Part shown: piece by piece, positions 47,600-55,852 of the stretch
How positions within the stretch are numbered: the stretch's first letter is position 1
Layout of the letters: each line of letters starts with the position of its first letter
Assembly (NCBI GenBank): GCA_017938765.1
Contig: JAGBAX010000003.1
Location: 165,166 to 229,165 of the forward strand
Origin: Alistipes sp.
GTDB taxonomy: Bacteria; Bacteroidota; Bacteroidia; Bacteroidales; Rikenellaceae
Direction of reading: 5' to 3'
DNA length: 64,000 nt
Notes under the pieces: generated by a model
What the model was told of the DNA's origin: nothing
Database searches by the model: none
What the model saw: the letters and a program-made list of their open reading frames with translations, nothing else
Program-made: the position numbers and the translations under genes

Positions 47600-47620
47600 A
47601 ACTGTTTGTGTTTAAGTGTT

Positions 47621-48397
47621 TTATCTATTATATACATGTACACTCTGCTTTGCTGATGGCAGGTAATTGACCCCATACCAACACATCTGTAGCGACAGAA
47701 AAGCCACTACTATAACTGCGCAAATCAACCCCCTACTACCTCTCTTGAGCCTCAAGAGATGTATAGCAAGCAGGTACAACAGCCACGTTGCCGCTGCCCA
47801 GCTCTCCTTGGCATCCCAACTCCAGTAGTCGCCCCACGCCTGCTTTGCCCACAGCGCACCCGTAAGCATACCTACCGTAAGGAACGCCACACCGCCATAG
47901 AGCAGACCCTGAACAGCATCATCAACACCCTGTCGCCCAAAGAGTGAGTATACAGAGAGCAGTGTCGCACACCCCAGTAGCGCATAGGAGAACATATAGA
48001 CAGCCACATGCGGTATAAACCACACACTCTGCAGCGCTGGCATCAGCGTAGCATCGTGAATCTCCGGTTTGAGGCAGTTTATAACCATAAACACCGTTGC
48101 AAGCATCGTAGCAAATGCTGGCACCCAGCTATACCCCCACCGCTGATATGTAAAGGCTCCCGAAGCAAAGAGAAAGAGGCTATACCACACTCTTGTCTCG
48201 CCCATTGTTCTCATAGGTGGTCGGCCAAGTGTTATCCACAGCCCCACAACAAAGAGCGCTAACAGAGCCGTTGCAGACCACATAGCCACTGTTGTCACGC
48301 GACTCTTATCCTTACCGCGCAACGCTGCCACCGAGCCTACAACGCCCACAAGGGCTGCCAGAATAGCAAAGATTGGAAAAATACCCCAGCCTATCAT
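47621..48397 (-). CDS. ccsA: Cytochrome c biogenesis protein CcsA-like (System II)
   Basis: A 258-aa integral membrane protein with about eight TMs, starting at ATG 48397 (MIGWGIFPIFAILAALVG), which overlaps the ccsB stop by ATGA. The haem-handling motif WGDYWSWDAKESWAA (~192-206) is the WWD domain of CcsA/CcmF. Two external histidines are expected in HVAVYMFSYALLG (~135-147) and near the C-terminus. It works with CcsB to export haem and attach it to CxxCH apocytochromes in the periplasm, here very likely the peroxidase encoded 21 nt downstream. Confidence 0.9.
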   Translation of the reverse strand: MIGWGIFPIFAILAALVGVVGSVAALRGKDKSRVTTVAMWSATALLALFVVGLWITLGRPPMRTMGETRVWYSLFLFASGAFTYQRWGYSWVPAFATMLATVFMVINCLKPEIHDATLMPALQSVWFIPHVAVYMFSYALLGCATLLSVYSLFGRQGVDDAVQGLLYGGVAFLTVGMLTGALWAKQAWGDYWSWDAKESWAAATWLLYLLAIHLLRLKRGSRGLICAVIVVAFLSLQMCWYGVNYLPSAKQSVHVYNR

Positions 48398-49218
48398 CGC
48401 TTTGCCCCTCCTAAAAACATTAACAGCGCACCGAAAATCATCATCACAATACCAACAACCATTAACCCCTGCCAAGGCTGACGGACAATCTGCACGACAA
48501 GGCGAACACCCTGCTCCGTACTGTCAAAGTTCATCAAGTATACCCGCTCCCCAAAACGTACTTTATAAGGGTCATTAACCTCAAGGGTCACAATCTTATT
48601 ATCCACCTCAATATCTGCACGATACTGCTCTGGCACACCCGAAGCGCCATACTCAACATCAAAATCTGCAAGGCGAAGTGTATAGTCAAGGTTTGTTGCT
48701 GTACCATCTATATATATAGCCTCACGTCGTGGCTTGTCATCCACAATCATACGAAGCTCCTCATAATCAGCCGCGCCCCAGAATCCCGCAATAAGAGCAA
48801 GCAGAAGCCCCAAGTGGCTAAACAAAAACCGCCAACGAACTCCTCCCACATACCATCCTCTCAGAGTAACCATAGCCAGAACAGTCATAACATAGACAAC
48901 CAACAGCACAAAACCATAACTCTGCGTCGCAGGCTCAGCCTGAAGACCAACAACAATACACCCTACAGCCGAGAGTACAATCGCCGTAACTGTCGCCGAC
49001 GCCGAGAGTAGATAACGCGCAACAACACTACGCTCCCTCGCCCTGTAAAGCTCCACAACAGCAATACCCCACAGAGCAATAAGGATAACATTCATCGGAA
49101 AGGCAAAAAATTCAATCGGAAATGCCCCTACAACAGTCTCTAACAGCCACGAAACAACCCCTGCCACCAACACAAGTAGCACCGAAGTAAAGATATAACG
49201 ACTGACAGAAAACTGCAT
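48394..49218 (-). CDS. ccsB: Cytochrome c biogenesis protein ResB/CcsB-like
   Basis: A 274-aa membrane protein with N-terminal TMs (~10-35, ~42-60, ~70-95, ~100-120), then FSHLGLLLALIAGFWGAAD (~133-151), a periplasmic domain with beta strands and a final TM (GLMVVGIVMMIFGALLMFLGG). The layout and its overlap with ccsA identify it as the small ResB/CcsB-type partner. The segment from ~150 to 245 corresponds to the ResB periplasmic domain, which is reduced compared with the ~450-aa forms. The gap upstream holds repeat copy B and no clear promoter; TATCTTTA on the minus strand (49236-49243) is a weak -7 candidate. Confidence 0.8.
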   Translation of the reverse strand: MQFSVSRYIFTSVLLVLVAGVVSWLLETVVGAFPIEFFAFPMNVILIALWGIAVVELYRARERSVVARYLLSASATVTAIVLSAVGCIVVGLQAEPATQSYGFVLLVVYVMTVLAMVTLRGWYVGGVRWRFLFSHLGLLLALIAGFWGAADYEELRMIVDDKPRREAIYIDGTATNLDYTLRLADFDVEYGASGVPEQYRADIEVDNKIVTLEVNDPYKVRFGERVYLMNFDSTEQGVRLVVQIVRQPWQGLMVVGIVMMIFGALLMFLGGAKR

Positions 49219-49285
49219 AATCCCTCATTTTTGTGTAAAGATAACAGATTTATATATTATTTCCAAAAAAATTCACGATTTTTTT

Positions 49286-49524
49286 GCTACGCAGAAAGCG
49301 TGTACCGCGCCTTTTTGCAAAAAGGCGCCCCAAAAACTTTCGGCAAAACTGTCGTTTTGCTTCTGTGCTGATGCGGATTTAGGATAACTCTGCGAGTTAT
49401 TGAAATAAAAAATAGAGTCTTTCCACCTTCAAGCGAGCTTGAGTGTTAGACTCTATTTTCTCTTTCACTGCCTTCGGCAGCAACCTAAATCCGAATAAAC
49501 ACAGACAGACGAAGTCTGTGCCTA
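49286..49524 (+). repeat. Structured intergenic repeat, copy B (of 3)
   Basis: Starts GCTACGCAG like copies A and C. Hairpins: H1 GCGCCTTTTT/AAAAAGGCGC (~49307-49328), H2 GCAAAAC/GTTTTGC (~49343-49360), closing stem CGGATTTAGG (49374-49383) with CCTAAATCCG (49484-49493), H3 ATAACTC-TGC-GAGTTAT (49384-49400), H4 AAAATAGAGTC/GACTCTATTTT (49409-49419, 49449-49459), H5 CTGCC-TTC-GGCAG (49468-49480), and a last ACAGAC-GAA-GTCTGT hairpin (49505-49519). Compared with A and C, H1, H3, H4 and H5 have changed on both arms while staying paired. It lies between the ccsB 5' end and the response-regulator 3' end. Confidence 0.9.
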
Positions 49525-49554
49525 TGAAAAGCCAACGCTGCGATTAAGCCGAGA

Positions 49555-49730
49555 GCAATCAAACTTGTTTGAATTGCCGAGGCGGAGCAGGGTCGGGTTG
49601 CCGAAGGCAAGCCAATGGCTAATGGCCAACAGCCCCATTTTGTTGTCAAAATGGTGGATTTACAACGCTCGGCGAGAAAAATTGGCGCAGGATAGTACTC
49701 AAAACGTACAGCCAAGACAATTTTTTCTCG
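49555..49730. other. Hairpin-dense intergenic stretch after repeat B
   Basis: Successive inverted repeats: GCAATCAAAC/GTTTGaATTGC (49555-49577), TTGCC-GAA-GGCAA (49598-49610), CCATTTTG-TTGT-CAAAATGG (49635-49654), CTCG-G-CGAG (49668-49676), and a long stem CGAGAAAAATTG (49673-49684) with CAATTTTTTCTCG (49718-49730) enclosing GTAC...GTAC. The last one lies downstream of the response-regulator stop (49765) and may be its terminator. No gene is seen between 49219 and 49764. Confidence 0.75.
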
Positions 49731-49764
49731 TTAGCGGAAGTAAATACCCATTTTCACAACAAAA

Positions 49765-50373
49765 TTACGACAAAATTTTTAGCTTAGTAACTGCATGAAC
49801 CACCAAACTGGCTGTATTATTACATCCAGTCTTTTCAAGGATGCGGGCGCGGTGGGCATCTACGGTGCGCTTAGAGATATTGAGTTGCTCAGCGATTTGA
49901 GGGGTCGAAAGACCCTTGCAGATGCAAGTAAGCACAGCGGTCTCTCTTTCGGTGAGCATATCTGGGTCATCAAGCTCCTCTGCACTCTGAATTTCAGGCA
50001 GATACTTACCACCGCCAGTAACAGTATCAATAGCCTCAAAGACGGTCTTGATATCAGAATCTTTGTGGATAAAACCGACAACGCCAGCATCTACCATCTG
50101 CCGTAGATACTGCTCCTCGCCAAACATTGTAAGGGCGACAATACACAGCTCTGGGCGCTGTTGCAGGGCGAGGATTGTAGCCGTCTTGCCATCCATATTG
50201 GGCATAGAGATATCCATCAGCACTACATCTACATCCAACTGTGGCAGCGCGGCAATAAGCTGAGAACCGTCGGAGAAGTCACCCACAACACTATAGTGAG
50301 GATTTGCCGACAGAAGTCCCTTGAGTCCATTACGGAACAGGGTGTGGTCATCAACTAATGCGATTTTTATCAT
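49765..50373 (-). CDS. NarL/LuxR-family response regulator
   Basis: A 202-aa regulator. The receiver domain has the phospho-acceptor Asp in VVLMDISMPNMDGK (~51-64) preceded by IALVDDHTLFR (acidic pair at ~8-9), and Lys in GFIHKDSD (~100-107). The C-terminal ~60 residues are a LuxR-type HTH (LTERETAVLTCICKGLSTPQIAEQLNISKRTVDAHRARILEKTG). Its start overlaps the histidine kinase stop by ATGA, so the pair is translated together. Target genes are unknown; repeat B and ccsB lie downstream. Confidence 0.94.
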   Translation of the reverse strand: MIKIALVDDHTLFRNGLKGLLSANPHYSVVGDFSDGSQLIAALPQLDVDVVLMDISMPNMDGKTATILALQQRPELCIVALTMFGEEQYLRQMVDAGVVGFIHKDSDIKTVFEAIDTVTGGGKYLPEIQSAEELDDPDMLTERETAVLTCICKGLSTPQIAEQLNISKRTVDAHRARILEKTGCNNTASLVVHAVTKLKILS

Positions 50374-51326
50374 ACTGCACCACTATTTATCCGTATTGTA
50401 GCTGTAGCGCTCATGCCCTTACCCTTCTTACTATCAATAGTAAAGGTACCACCCAGCGAGCCGATGCGAGAGGATATATTAGACAGACCCATACCGCAAT
50501 CCATCATAGCCTGAGGGTCAAAGCCTCGTCCATTATCGGCGTAATTCAGCGTAAGCGTTGCCCCATCATACTCAAGACTGAGCCTAATTGTTGTACAGCC
50601 CGAATGCTTGAGCGAGTTGTTTATCAGCTCACACACTACACGATAGATAATCACCTCCACATCGCTATAAAATCTCTCTGAACGCAGCGTAGTATTAAAT
50701 CTGATAGCCACGCCATGCAGTGCTGAGCAACGGGTAGCAAAGTTTTGCACAGCCTGTCTAAGTCCGAAGTCCAAAAGCACCTGTGGGGAGAGATTATTTG
50801 AAATCTCACGCACAGAGCGCAGTGCCTCATCCAGAACATAGGTTGTATTGCTTACAATCTCTCTCTGCTGCTCTGTAAGGCCCTCCTGCGAGAGTGCCGA
50901 GAGAGACATCTTTGCCGACGAGAGTAGTGGACCCATACCGTCGTGAAGCTCTTTAGAGAAGTTAAGGCGAGAACGCTCCTCTGCGCGCAGCACAGCCGTC
51001 ATAATGCGGCGGTTAAAGATTGAGCGCTGTCGATCTACACGTTCAAGATAGCTAACTAATCTATGGGCAAACATTACAGCCACAGAGACACATATAGATA
51101 CGCTAACACCCAGAGCTATAGATATATAGAGGCCAGCCTGCGCATTCTTAATGCCGACAACCTCAAAATATCGCTCAACGGCGATAAGCACAAAGCCAAT
51201 TATGCAGAGAATCCAAATTGCATTATACTTGGTTCTTCTGACAAGGCGGATGGCATAGATAATGGCAATAAGCTGAAGTATCAGCGCGATAACCACCACA
51301 ATTTTTAGCGCTAAAGGTGTTCCCAT
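50370..51326 (-). CDS. NarX-type sensor histidine kinase (HisKA_3)
   Basis: A 318-aa membrane kinase. Three TMs (~5-28, ~36-55, ~65-88) come first, with no sizeable extracytoplasmic sensor domain. The HisKA_3 phosphoacceptor motif ERSRLNFSKELHDGMGPLL (~117-135, His ~128) follows, and then the HATPase_c domain with ELINNSLKHS (N box ~236-245), DNGRGF (~262-267) and GMGLSNISSRI (~275-285). It phosphorylates the LuxR-type partner encoded by the overlapping gene. The short membrane module suggests that it senses a membrane or small hydrophobic signal. It begins 18 nt after surE. Confidence 0.92.
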   Translation of the reverse strand: MGTPLALKIVVVIALILQLIAIIYAIRLVRRTKYNAIWILCIIGFVLIAVERYFEVVGIKNAQAGLYISIALGVSVSICVSVAVMFAHRLVSYLERVDRQRSIFNRRIMTAVLRAEERSRLNFSKELHDGMGPLLSSAKMSLSALSQEGLTEQQREIVSNTTYVLDEALRSVREISNNLSPQVLLDFGLRQAVQNFATRCSALHGVAIRFNTTLRSERFYSDVEVIIYRVVCELINNSLKHSGCTTIRLSLEYDGATLTLNYADNGRGFDPQAMMDCGMGLSNISSRIGSLGGTFTIDSKKGKGMSATATIRINSGAV

Positions 51327-51344
51327 CGTCGTTCAATAAAATTT

Positions 51345-52112
51345 CTACTCCAAAATATCGGCTACAGCCTTCATCTGCTTGTACGAGGTGAGGTCCACCT
51401 GCACGGGCACTACTGAGACATAACCACTCTTCAGCGCCCACTCGTCAGTATCAACAGCCTCTGGCTCGGCATTCTGAAAACCACCAGTAAACCAGTAGTA
51501 GCTCTTGCCATATGGGTCCGTACGCTCTAAAACCTCATCTACCCAGAAGCCCTTAGTCTGACGGCAGACCTTAACACCCTTAATTTGGTTGGCAGGAAGA
51601 ATAGGCACATTGACATTGAGGCACAGCGGACGTATATCACTATCAATCACGCTCTTAGCAATCCTAATACCATACTCTATGCAAGCCTCAAAATCGGCAT
51701 CATCGCTATGGTCTACATTAGAGAGTCCGACAGATGGCACTCCGTAGAATGCCGACTCAATAGCAGCGCCCATAGTTCCCGAATAGAGCAGGTTGGCAGC
51801 CGAGTTGGTGCCATGATTGATGCCTGAGATAGTCATATCTACCTTACGACCCTTCAGAAAGTAGTCAAAGGCGAACTTAACACAGTCCACAGGCGTACCG
51901 TTAAGTGAATAAATCTCTATATCGTCACTAATGCTGATAGTCTTGAGTCGTAGGGTATCGCAGATGGTAATTGCCTGGCTCTTACCGCTTTGCACGGTAT
52001 CTGGAGCCACAGCAATAACCTTTCCGAACTGGCGAGCAACCTCTATTGCCGCCTGAAAGCCCTTTGACTGATAGCTATCATCATTGGTTACAAAAATCAG
52101 TCTCTGATTCAT
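51345..52112 (-). CDS. surE: 5'/3'-nucleotidase SurE
   Basis: A 255-aa metal-dependent nucleoside monophosphatase. The start at ATG 52112 gives MNQRLIFVTNDDSYQSKGF, whose NDD is the metal-binding Asp pair (~9-11). SGKSQAITI (~41-49, Ser ligand) and GTPVDCVKFAF plus ISGINHGTNSAANLLYSGTMGAAIE (~95-120, Asn ligand) are the family signatures. It removes phosphate from nucleotides in the cytosol. It is 7 nt downstream of ileS and 18 nt upstream of the sensor kinase. Confidence 0.94.
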   Translation of the reverse strand: MNQRLIFVTNDDSYQSKGFQAAIEVARQFGKVIAVAPDTVQSGKSQAITICDTLRLKTISISDDIEIYSLNGTPVDCVKFAFDYFLKGRKVDMTISGINHGTNSAANLLYSGTMGAAIESAFYGVPSVGLSNVDHSDDADFEACIEYGIRIAKSVIDSDIRPLCLNVNVPILPANQIKGVKVCRQTKGFWVDEVLERTDPYGKSYYWFTGGFQNAEPEAVDTDEWALKSGYVSVVPVQVDLTSYKQMKAVADILE

Positions 52113-52119
52113 CTGCGTG

Positions 52120-55100
52120 TTAGATTTTAGAAATCGCAATCTTCACTGGTGTATCGTTTACCTCGTTGTACTTGTCAATAGACAATCCTACAGGGCTAAC
52201 AACACATGTGACCTCTACAGCGAGTGTCTGCTGGCAGATATAGTCAGCGTAGTGAGCCACAGCCTCGCGGACAACATCGCAATCCTCAACCTCAACGCGA
52301 ATCTTGTCAACAATCTCAAGGCCCGACTCCTTACGGATATTCTGAATACGGTTTACAAGCTCACGAGCTACGCCCTCACGCTCAAGCTCTGGGGTCACTG
52401 TAATATCAAGAGCCACAGTAAGTTTACCCTCTGAAGCCACAAGCCAACCTGGCATATCCTCCGAGGTGATGTCAAAGTCGGCAGCAGTAACTACGATAGT
52501 CTCACCTGCAACATCAAGCGTAGTAATCTGTCCGCACTCAACGGCTGCAATCTGAGCCTGATCAAATGTGGCAACAAGCGCCTGAATAGCCTTCATATAC
52601 TTGCCATACTTTGGTCCCAAAGTCTTGAAGTTAGGCTTGATGCGCTTAGTGATAATGCCTGCTGTGTCGTGGATAAGCTCTACAGATTTAACATTTACCT
52701 CGCTTGCCACCAGTGCCTCAACAGCCTTTGTGCGGCGCTCAAGTTCTGCATCAAGCACAGGGATGATAATCTTTGCCAGCGGCTGACGCACCTTAATATT
52801 CACCTTACGGCGCAGTGCAAGCACCATAGATGAGAGTTGCTGCGCTACGGCTGTAGTCTGCTCAAGGTCTGTATCAATTAGGCTGCTGTCGCACACTGGG
52901 AACGACGAGAGGTGTACAGACTTCTCCGCATTGCGGCCACTAACGGCGTTAAGGTCGCGGTAGATGCGGTCAGAGATAAATGGGGCGAATGGCGCTGAGA
53001 GCTTAGCAACAGTCTCAAGGCAGGTATAGAGGGTCTGGTAAGCTGCCAGCTTATCCTGTGTGAGGCCACCGCCCCAGAAACGTTTACGGTTCAGACGCAC
53101 GTGCCAGTTACTGAGGTTATCGCAGACAAATGTCTGGATAGCGCGAGCGGCAGGTGTTGGGTCATAGTTATCAAGGCACTCTGTAACGCGAGCAATGAGT
53201 GTATTGAGCTCTGACAGAATCCAACGGTCCATATCTGGGCGCTGAGCCACAGCAATCTCCGCCTCCTGACCAGTAAAGCCGTCAATATTTGCATAGAGAG
53301 CAAAGAATGAGTAGGTGTTGTAGAGAGTTCCGAAGAACTTACGACGCACCTCATCCACGCCATCGGCATCAAACTTAAGGTTATCCCAAGGCTGCGAGTT
53401 ACTAATCATATACCAACGAGTAGCATCTGCGCCATACTTATCAAGTGTCTCAAATGGGTCTACAGCATTACCAAGGCGCTTTGACATCTTCAAACCGTTC
53501 TTATCAAGCACAAGGCCGTTAGAGATAATATTGCGGAAGGCAACCTTATCAAAGAGCATTGTAGCTATTGCGTGGAGAGTATAGAACCAACCACGAGTCT
53601 GGTCAACACCCTCGGCAACGAAGTCTGCTGGGAAGACAGTATCAAAGAGCTCCGCATTCTCAAATGGATAGTGCAGCTGTGCATATGGCATTGCACCAGA
53701 GTCAAACCACACATCAATAAGGTCGCTCTCGCGGTGCATTGGCTCGCCCTTTGACGAGAGCAGAACAATCTTATCTACATAAGGCTTGTGAAGGTCAATG
53801 CGCTCTGTAGAGTAGTTCTCCTTTGACATATCGCCCACAACAAACTCCTTAAATGGATTCTCGGTCATCACGCCCGCAGCGACAGACTTCTCAATCTCTG
53901 CCATCAGCTCCTCAATAGAGCCAATACACTTCATCTCAGAGTAGTCCTCAGTAGCCCAGATAGGCAGTGGAGTACCCCAGAAGCGTGAACGAGAGAGGTT
54001 CCAGTCTGCCAGTCCCTCAAGCCACTTACCAAAGCGGCCACTACCGGTGCTCTCTGGCTGCCACTTGATTGTCTTATTAAGCTCTACCATTCTGTCGCGC
54101 AGCTCGGTAACCTTTATAAACCAAGAGTCAAGTGGATAGTAGAGCACTGGCTTATCAGTACGCCAGCAGTGTGGATATGAGTGGGTGTGCTTCTCAATCT
54201 TAAATGCCTTATTCTCGCCCTTCAGCGCCACGCAGATATCTACATCCAATGTCGGAGTCTCATCTGTAGCCTCGCTGTCATAAGCATTCTTCACATAGCG
54301 ACCAGCCCAATCTTTATACGCCTCAACATCTACATTATTTGCCACAAAATCGCTATCCATATCCTCAAGGCGGAACAGACGACCTGAGCGGTCTACCATT
54401 GGGCAGTTCTTACCCGCAGCATCAACAACAAAGAGTGGAGCAATGCCCGCAGCCTTTGCTACGCGGTCATCATCAGCACCAAATGTAGGGGCAATATGCA
54501 CAATACCAGTACCATCAGAGATAGTTACATAGTCGCCAAGAATTACACGGAACGCATCGCCATACTGCTCCATAGGCTTCACCCAGCCGATAAGCTGCTC
54601 ATAACGTATACCCTCAAGCTCAGTACCCTTATAGTGCTCGTCAGTTACGGTATACTTGCCCTCCATCTTCTTACCAAAGAGGGTTGGAACAAGGTCTGAG
54701 GCCATGATAATGGTCTGCGGAGCGTCAGTATATGGATTAAGGCACTTAACCTTTACATAGTCAATGTTAGGGCCTACGCAGAGTGCCGTATTTGATGGAA
54801 GTGTCCAAGGAGTGGTTGTCCAAGCGAGGAAGAAGAGCTCGCCCTCAACATCTGCAAACAGATGCTCACTCTTCTCATTACGCACAACGCGGAACTGCGC
54901 CGTACAAGTTGTATCCTTAACATCACGATAGCAACCAGGCTGGTTAAGCTCGTGAGTTGAAAGGCCCGTACCCGCTGCAGGCGAGTATGGCTGAATTGTG
55001 TAACCCTTATAGAGCAAACCCTTGTCAAACAGGCGCTTAAGAAGGTGCCACAGAGTCTCAATATACTTATTGTCGTATGTGATATATGGGTCCTCAAGGT

Positions 55101-55527
55101 TTACCCAGTAACCCATCTGACGAGTAAGCTTGCTCCACACACCAGTGTACTTCATCACATCGGCACGGCAGTGACGGTTGTACTCCTCAACTGTAATAGT
55201 ACGACCGATATCCTCCTTTGTAATACCCAAAGCCTTCTCTACACCAAGCTCTACGGGCAGTCCGTGAGTATCCCAACCAGCCTTACGGTGTACCTTAAAG
55301 CCCTGCTGAGTCTTATAACGACAGATAATATCCTTCAGAGTTCGCGCCATCACGTGGTGGATACCAGGCATACCGTTTGCTGATGGGGGGCCCTCATAGA
55401 AGACAAATGCTGGATGTCCTTCGCGCGTTGAGATACTCTGGCGGAAGGTATCCTCCGCATCCCACAGCTGCAACACCTCTTCGGCAGTCTGTGGCAAATT
55501 TAGATTCTTGTACTCTGCAAATTTCAT
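52120..55527 (-). CDS. ileS: Isoleucine-tRNA ligase, IleRS2-like with GIHH signature
   Basis: A 1135-aa class I synthetase, longer than the ~930-aa type-1 enzymes and like the eukaryote-type IleRS2. In place of HIGH the signature reads GIHH in PSANGMPGIHHVMARTLKDI (Gly55-His58), a swap of the first and third residues. KMSKR is intact in NGLKMSKRLGNAVDPFETL (~657-675). The editing domain (CP1) carries AWTTTPWTLPSNTALCVGP (~238-256), the connective segment is complete, and RGWFYTLHAIATML (~633-646) is typical. The C-terminus ends with an extra domain. It heads the surE/kinase cluster and has a promoter at 55573-55604. Confidence 0.96.
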   Translation of the reverse strand: MKFAEYKNLNLPQTAEEVLQLWDAEDTFRQSISTREGHPAFVFYEGPPSANGMPGIHHVMARTLKDIICRYKTQQGFKVHRKAGWDTHGLPVELGVEKALGITKEDIGRTITVEEYNRHCRADVMKYTGVWSKLTRQMGYWVNLEDPYITYDNKYIETLWHLLKRLFDKGLLYKGYTIQPYSPAAGTGLSTHELNQPGCYRDVKDTTCTAQFRVVRNEKSEHLFADVEGELFFLAWTTTPWTLPSNTALCVGPNIDYVKVKCLNPYTDAPQTIIMASDLVPTLFGKKMEGKYTVTDEHYKGTELEGIRYEQLIGWVKPMEQYGDAFRVILGDYVTISDGTGIVHIAPTFGADDDRVAKAAGIAPLFVVDAAGKNCPMVDRSGRLFRLEDMDSDFVANNVDVEAYKDWAGRYVKNAYDSEATDETPTLDVDICVALKGENKAFKIEKHTHSYPHCWRTDKPVLYYPLDSWFIKVTELRDRMVELNKTIKWQPESTGSGRFGKWLEGLADWNLSRSRFWGTPLPIWATEDYSEMKCIGSIEELMAEIEKSVAAGVMTENPFKEFVVGDMSKENYSTERIDLHKPYVDKIVLLSSKGEPMHRESDLIDVWFDSGAMPYAQLHYPFENAELFDTVFPADFVAEGVDQTRGWFYTLHAIATMLFDKVAFRNIISNGLVLDKNGLKMSKRLGNAVDPFETLDKYGADATRWYMISNSQPWDNLKFDADGVDEVRRKFFGTLYNTYSFFALYANIDGFTGQEAEIAVAQRPDMDRWILSELNTLIARVTECLDNYDPTPAARAIQTFVCDNLSNWHVRLNRKRFWGGGLTQDKLAAYQTLYTCLETVAKLSAPFAPFISDRIYRDLNAVSGRNAEKSVHLSSFPVCDSSLIDTDLEQTTAVAQQLSSMVLALRRKVNIKVRQPLAKIIIPVLDAELERRTKAVEALVASEVNVKSVELIHDTAGIITKRIKPNFKTLGPKYGKYMKAIQALVATFDQAQIAAVECGQITTLDVAGETIVVTAADFDITSEDMPGWLVASEGKLTVALDITVTPELEREGVARELVNRIQNIRKESGLEIVDKIRVEVEDCDVVREAVAHYADYICQQTLAVEVTCVVSPVGLSIDKYNEVNDTPVKIAISKI

Positions 55528-55572
55528 ATTATAGTGTTTTATCTGATTTTGTCAAATGTGCATATAATCGTG

Positions 55573-55604
55573 CAAAGTTAAAAATTTTTATTAAAATTAA
55601 CAAT
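55573..55604 (-). promoter_or_regulatory. ileS promoter (-7 TAACTTTG, weak -33)
   Basis: Minus-strand TAACTTTG (55573-55580) matches the consensus. ATTG (55601-55604) lies 20 bp upstream and carries TTG. The leader to the ileS ATG is ~40 nt. Confidence 0.72.
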
Positions 55605-55663
55605 AGGCACACGCGCGCGAGCGACTTTTGAGGTCTCTTCTGCTACTCTTCAAAAGACTTATT

Positions 55664-55822
55664 ACCCCTCAAAATTGGACAAAAACATCACATTTCAACC
55701 CTCCGAAGATAAGTATTTCACCCCTATATAGAGAATTTCGCCCCTAAATCCCGATAAAACTTCCCTAAACGGGGGTCGCTATCACTTAAATTTCAGATTC
55801 GCAAAACAATGCACTATCTTCG
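55664..55822 (+). promoter_or_regulatory. Upstream region of the FadL-type porin with direct repeats
   Basis: The ~325-nt gap between ileS and the porin holds two promoters facing opposite ways. Before the porin, TTTCACCCCTA (55716-55726) and TTTCGCCCCTA (55736-55746) repeat at an exact 20-bp period, with a third ACCCCT at 55664-55669. A probable -7 is TATCTTCG (55815-55822, one base off consensus) with TTTC at 55791-55794. The repeats lie on one helix face and could be an operator. Confidence 0.45.
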
Positions 55823-55852
55823 CCGCTGTTGAAATCAAAATTCAAGAAAAAA

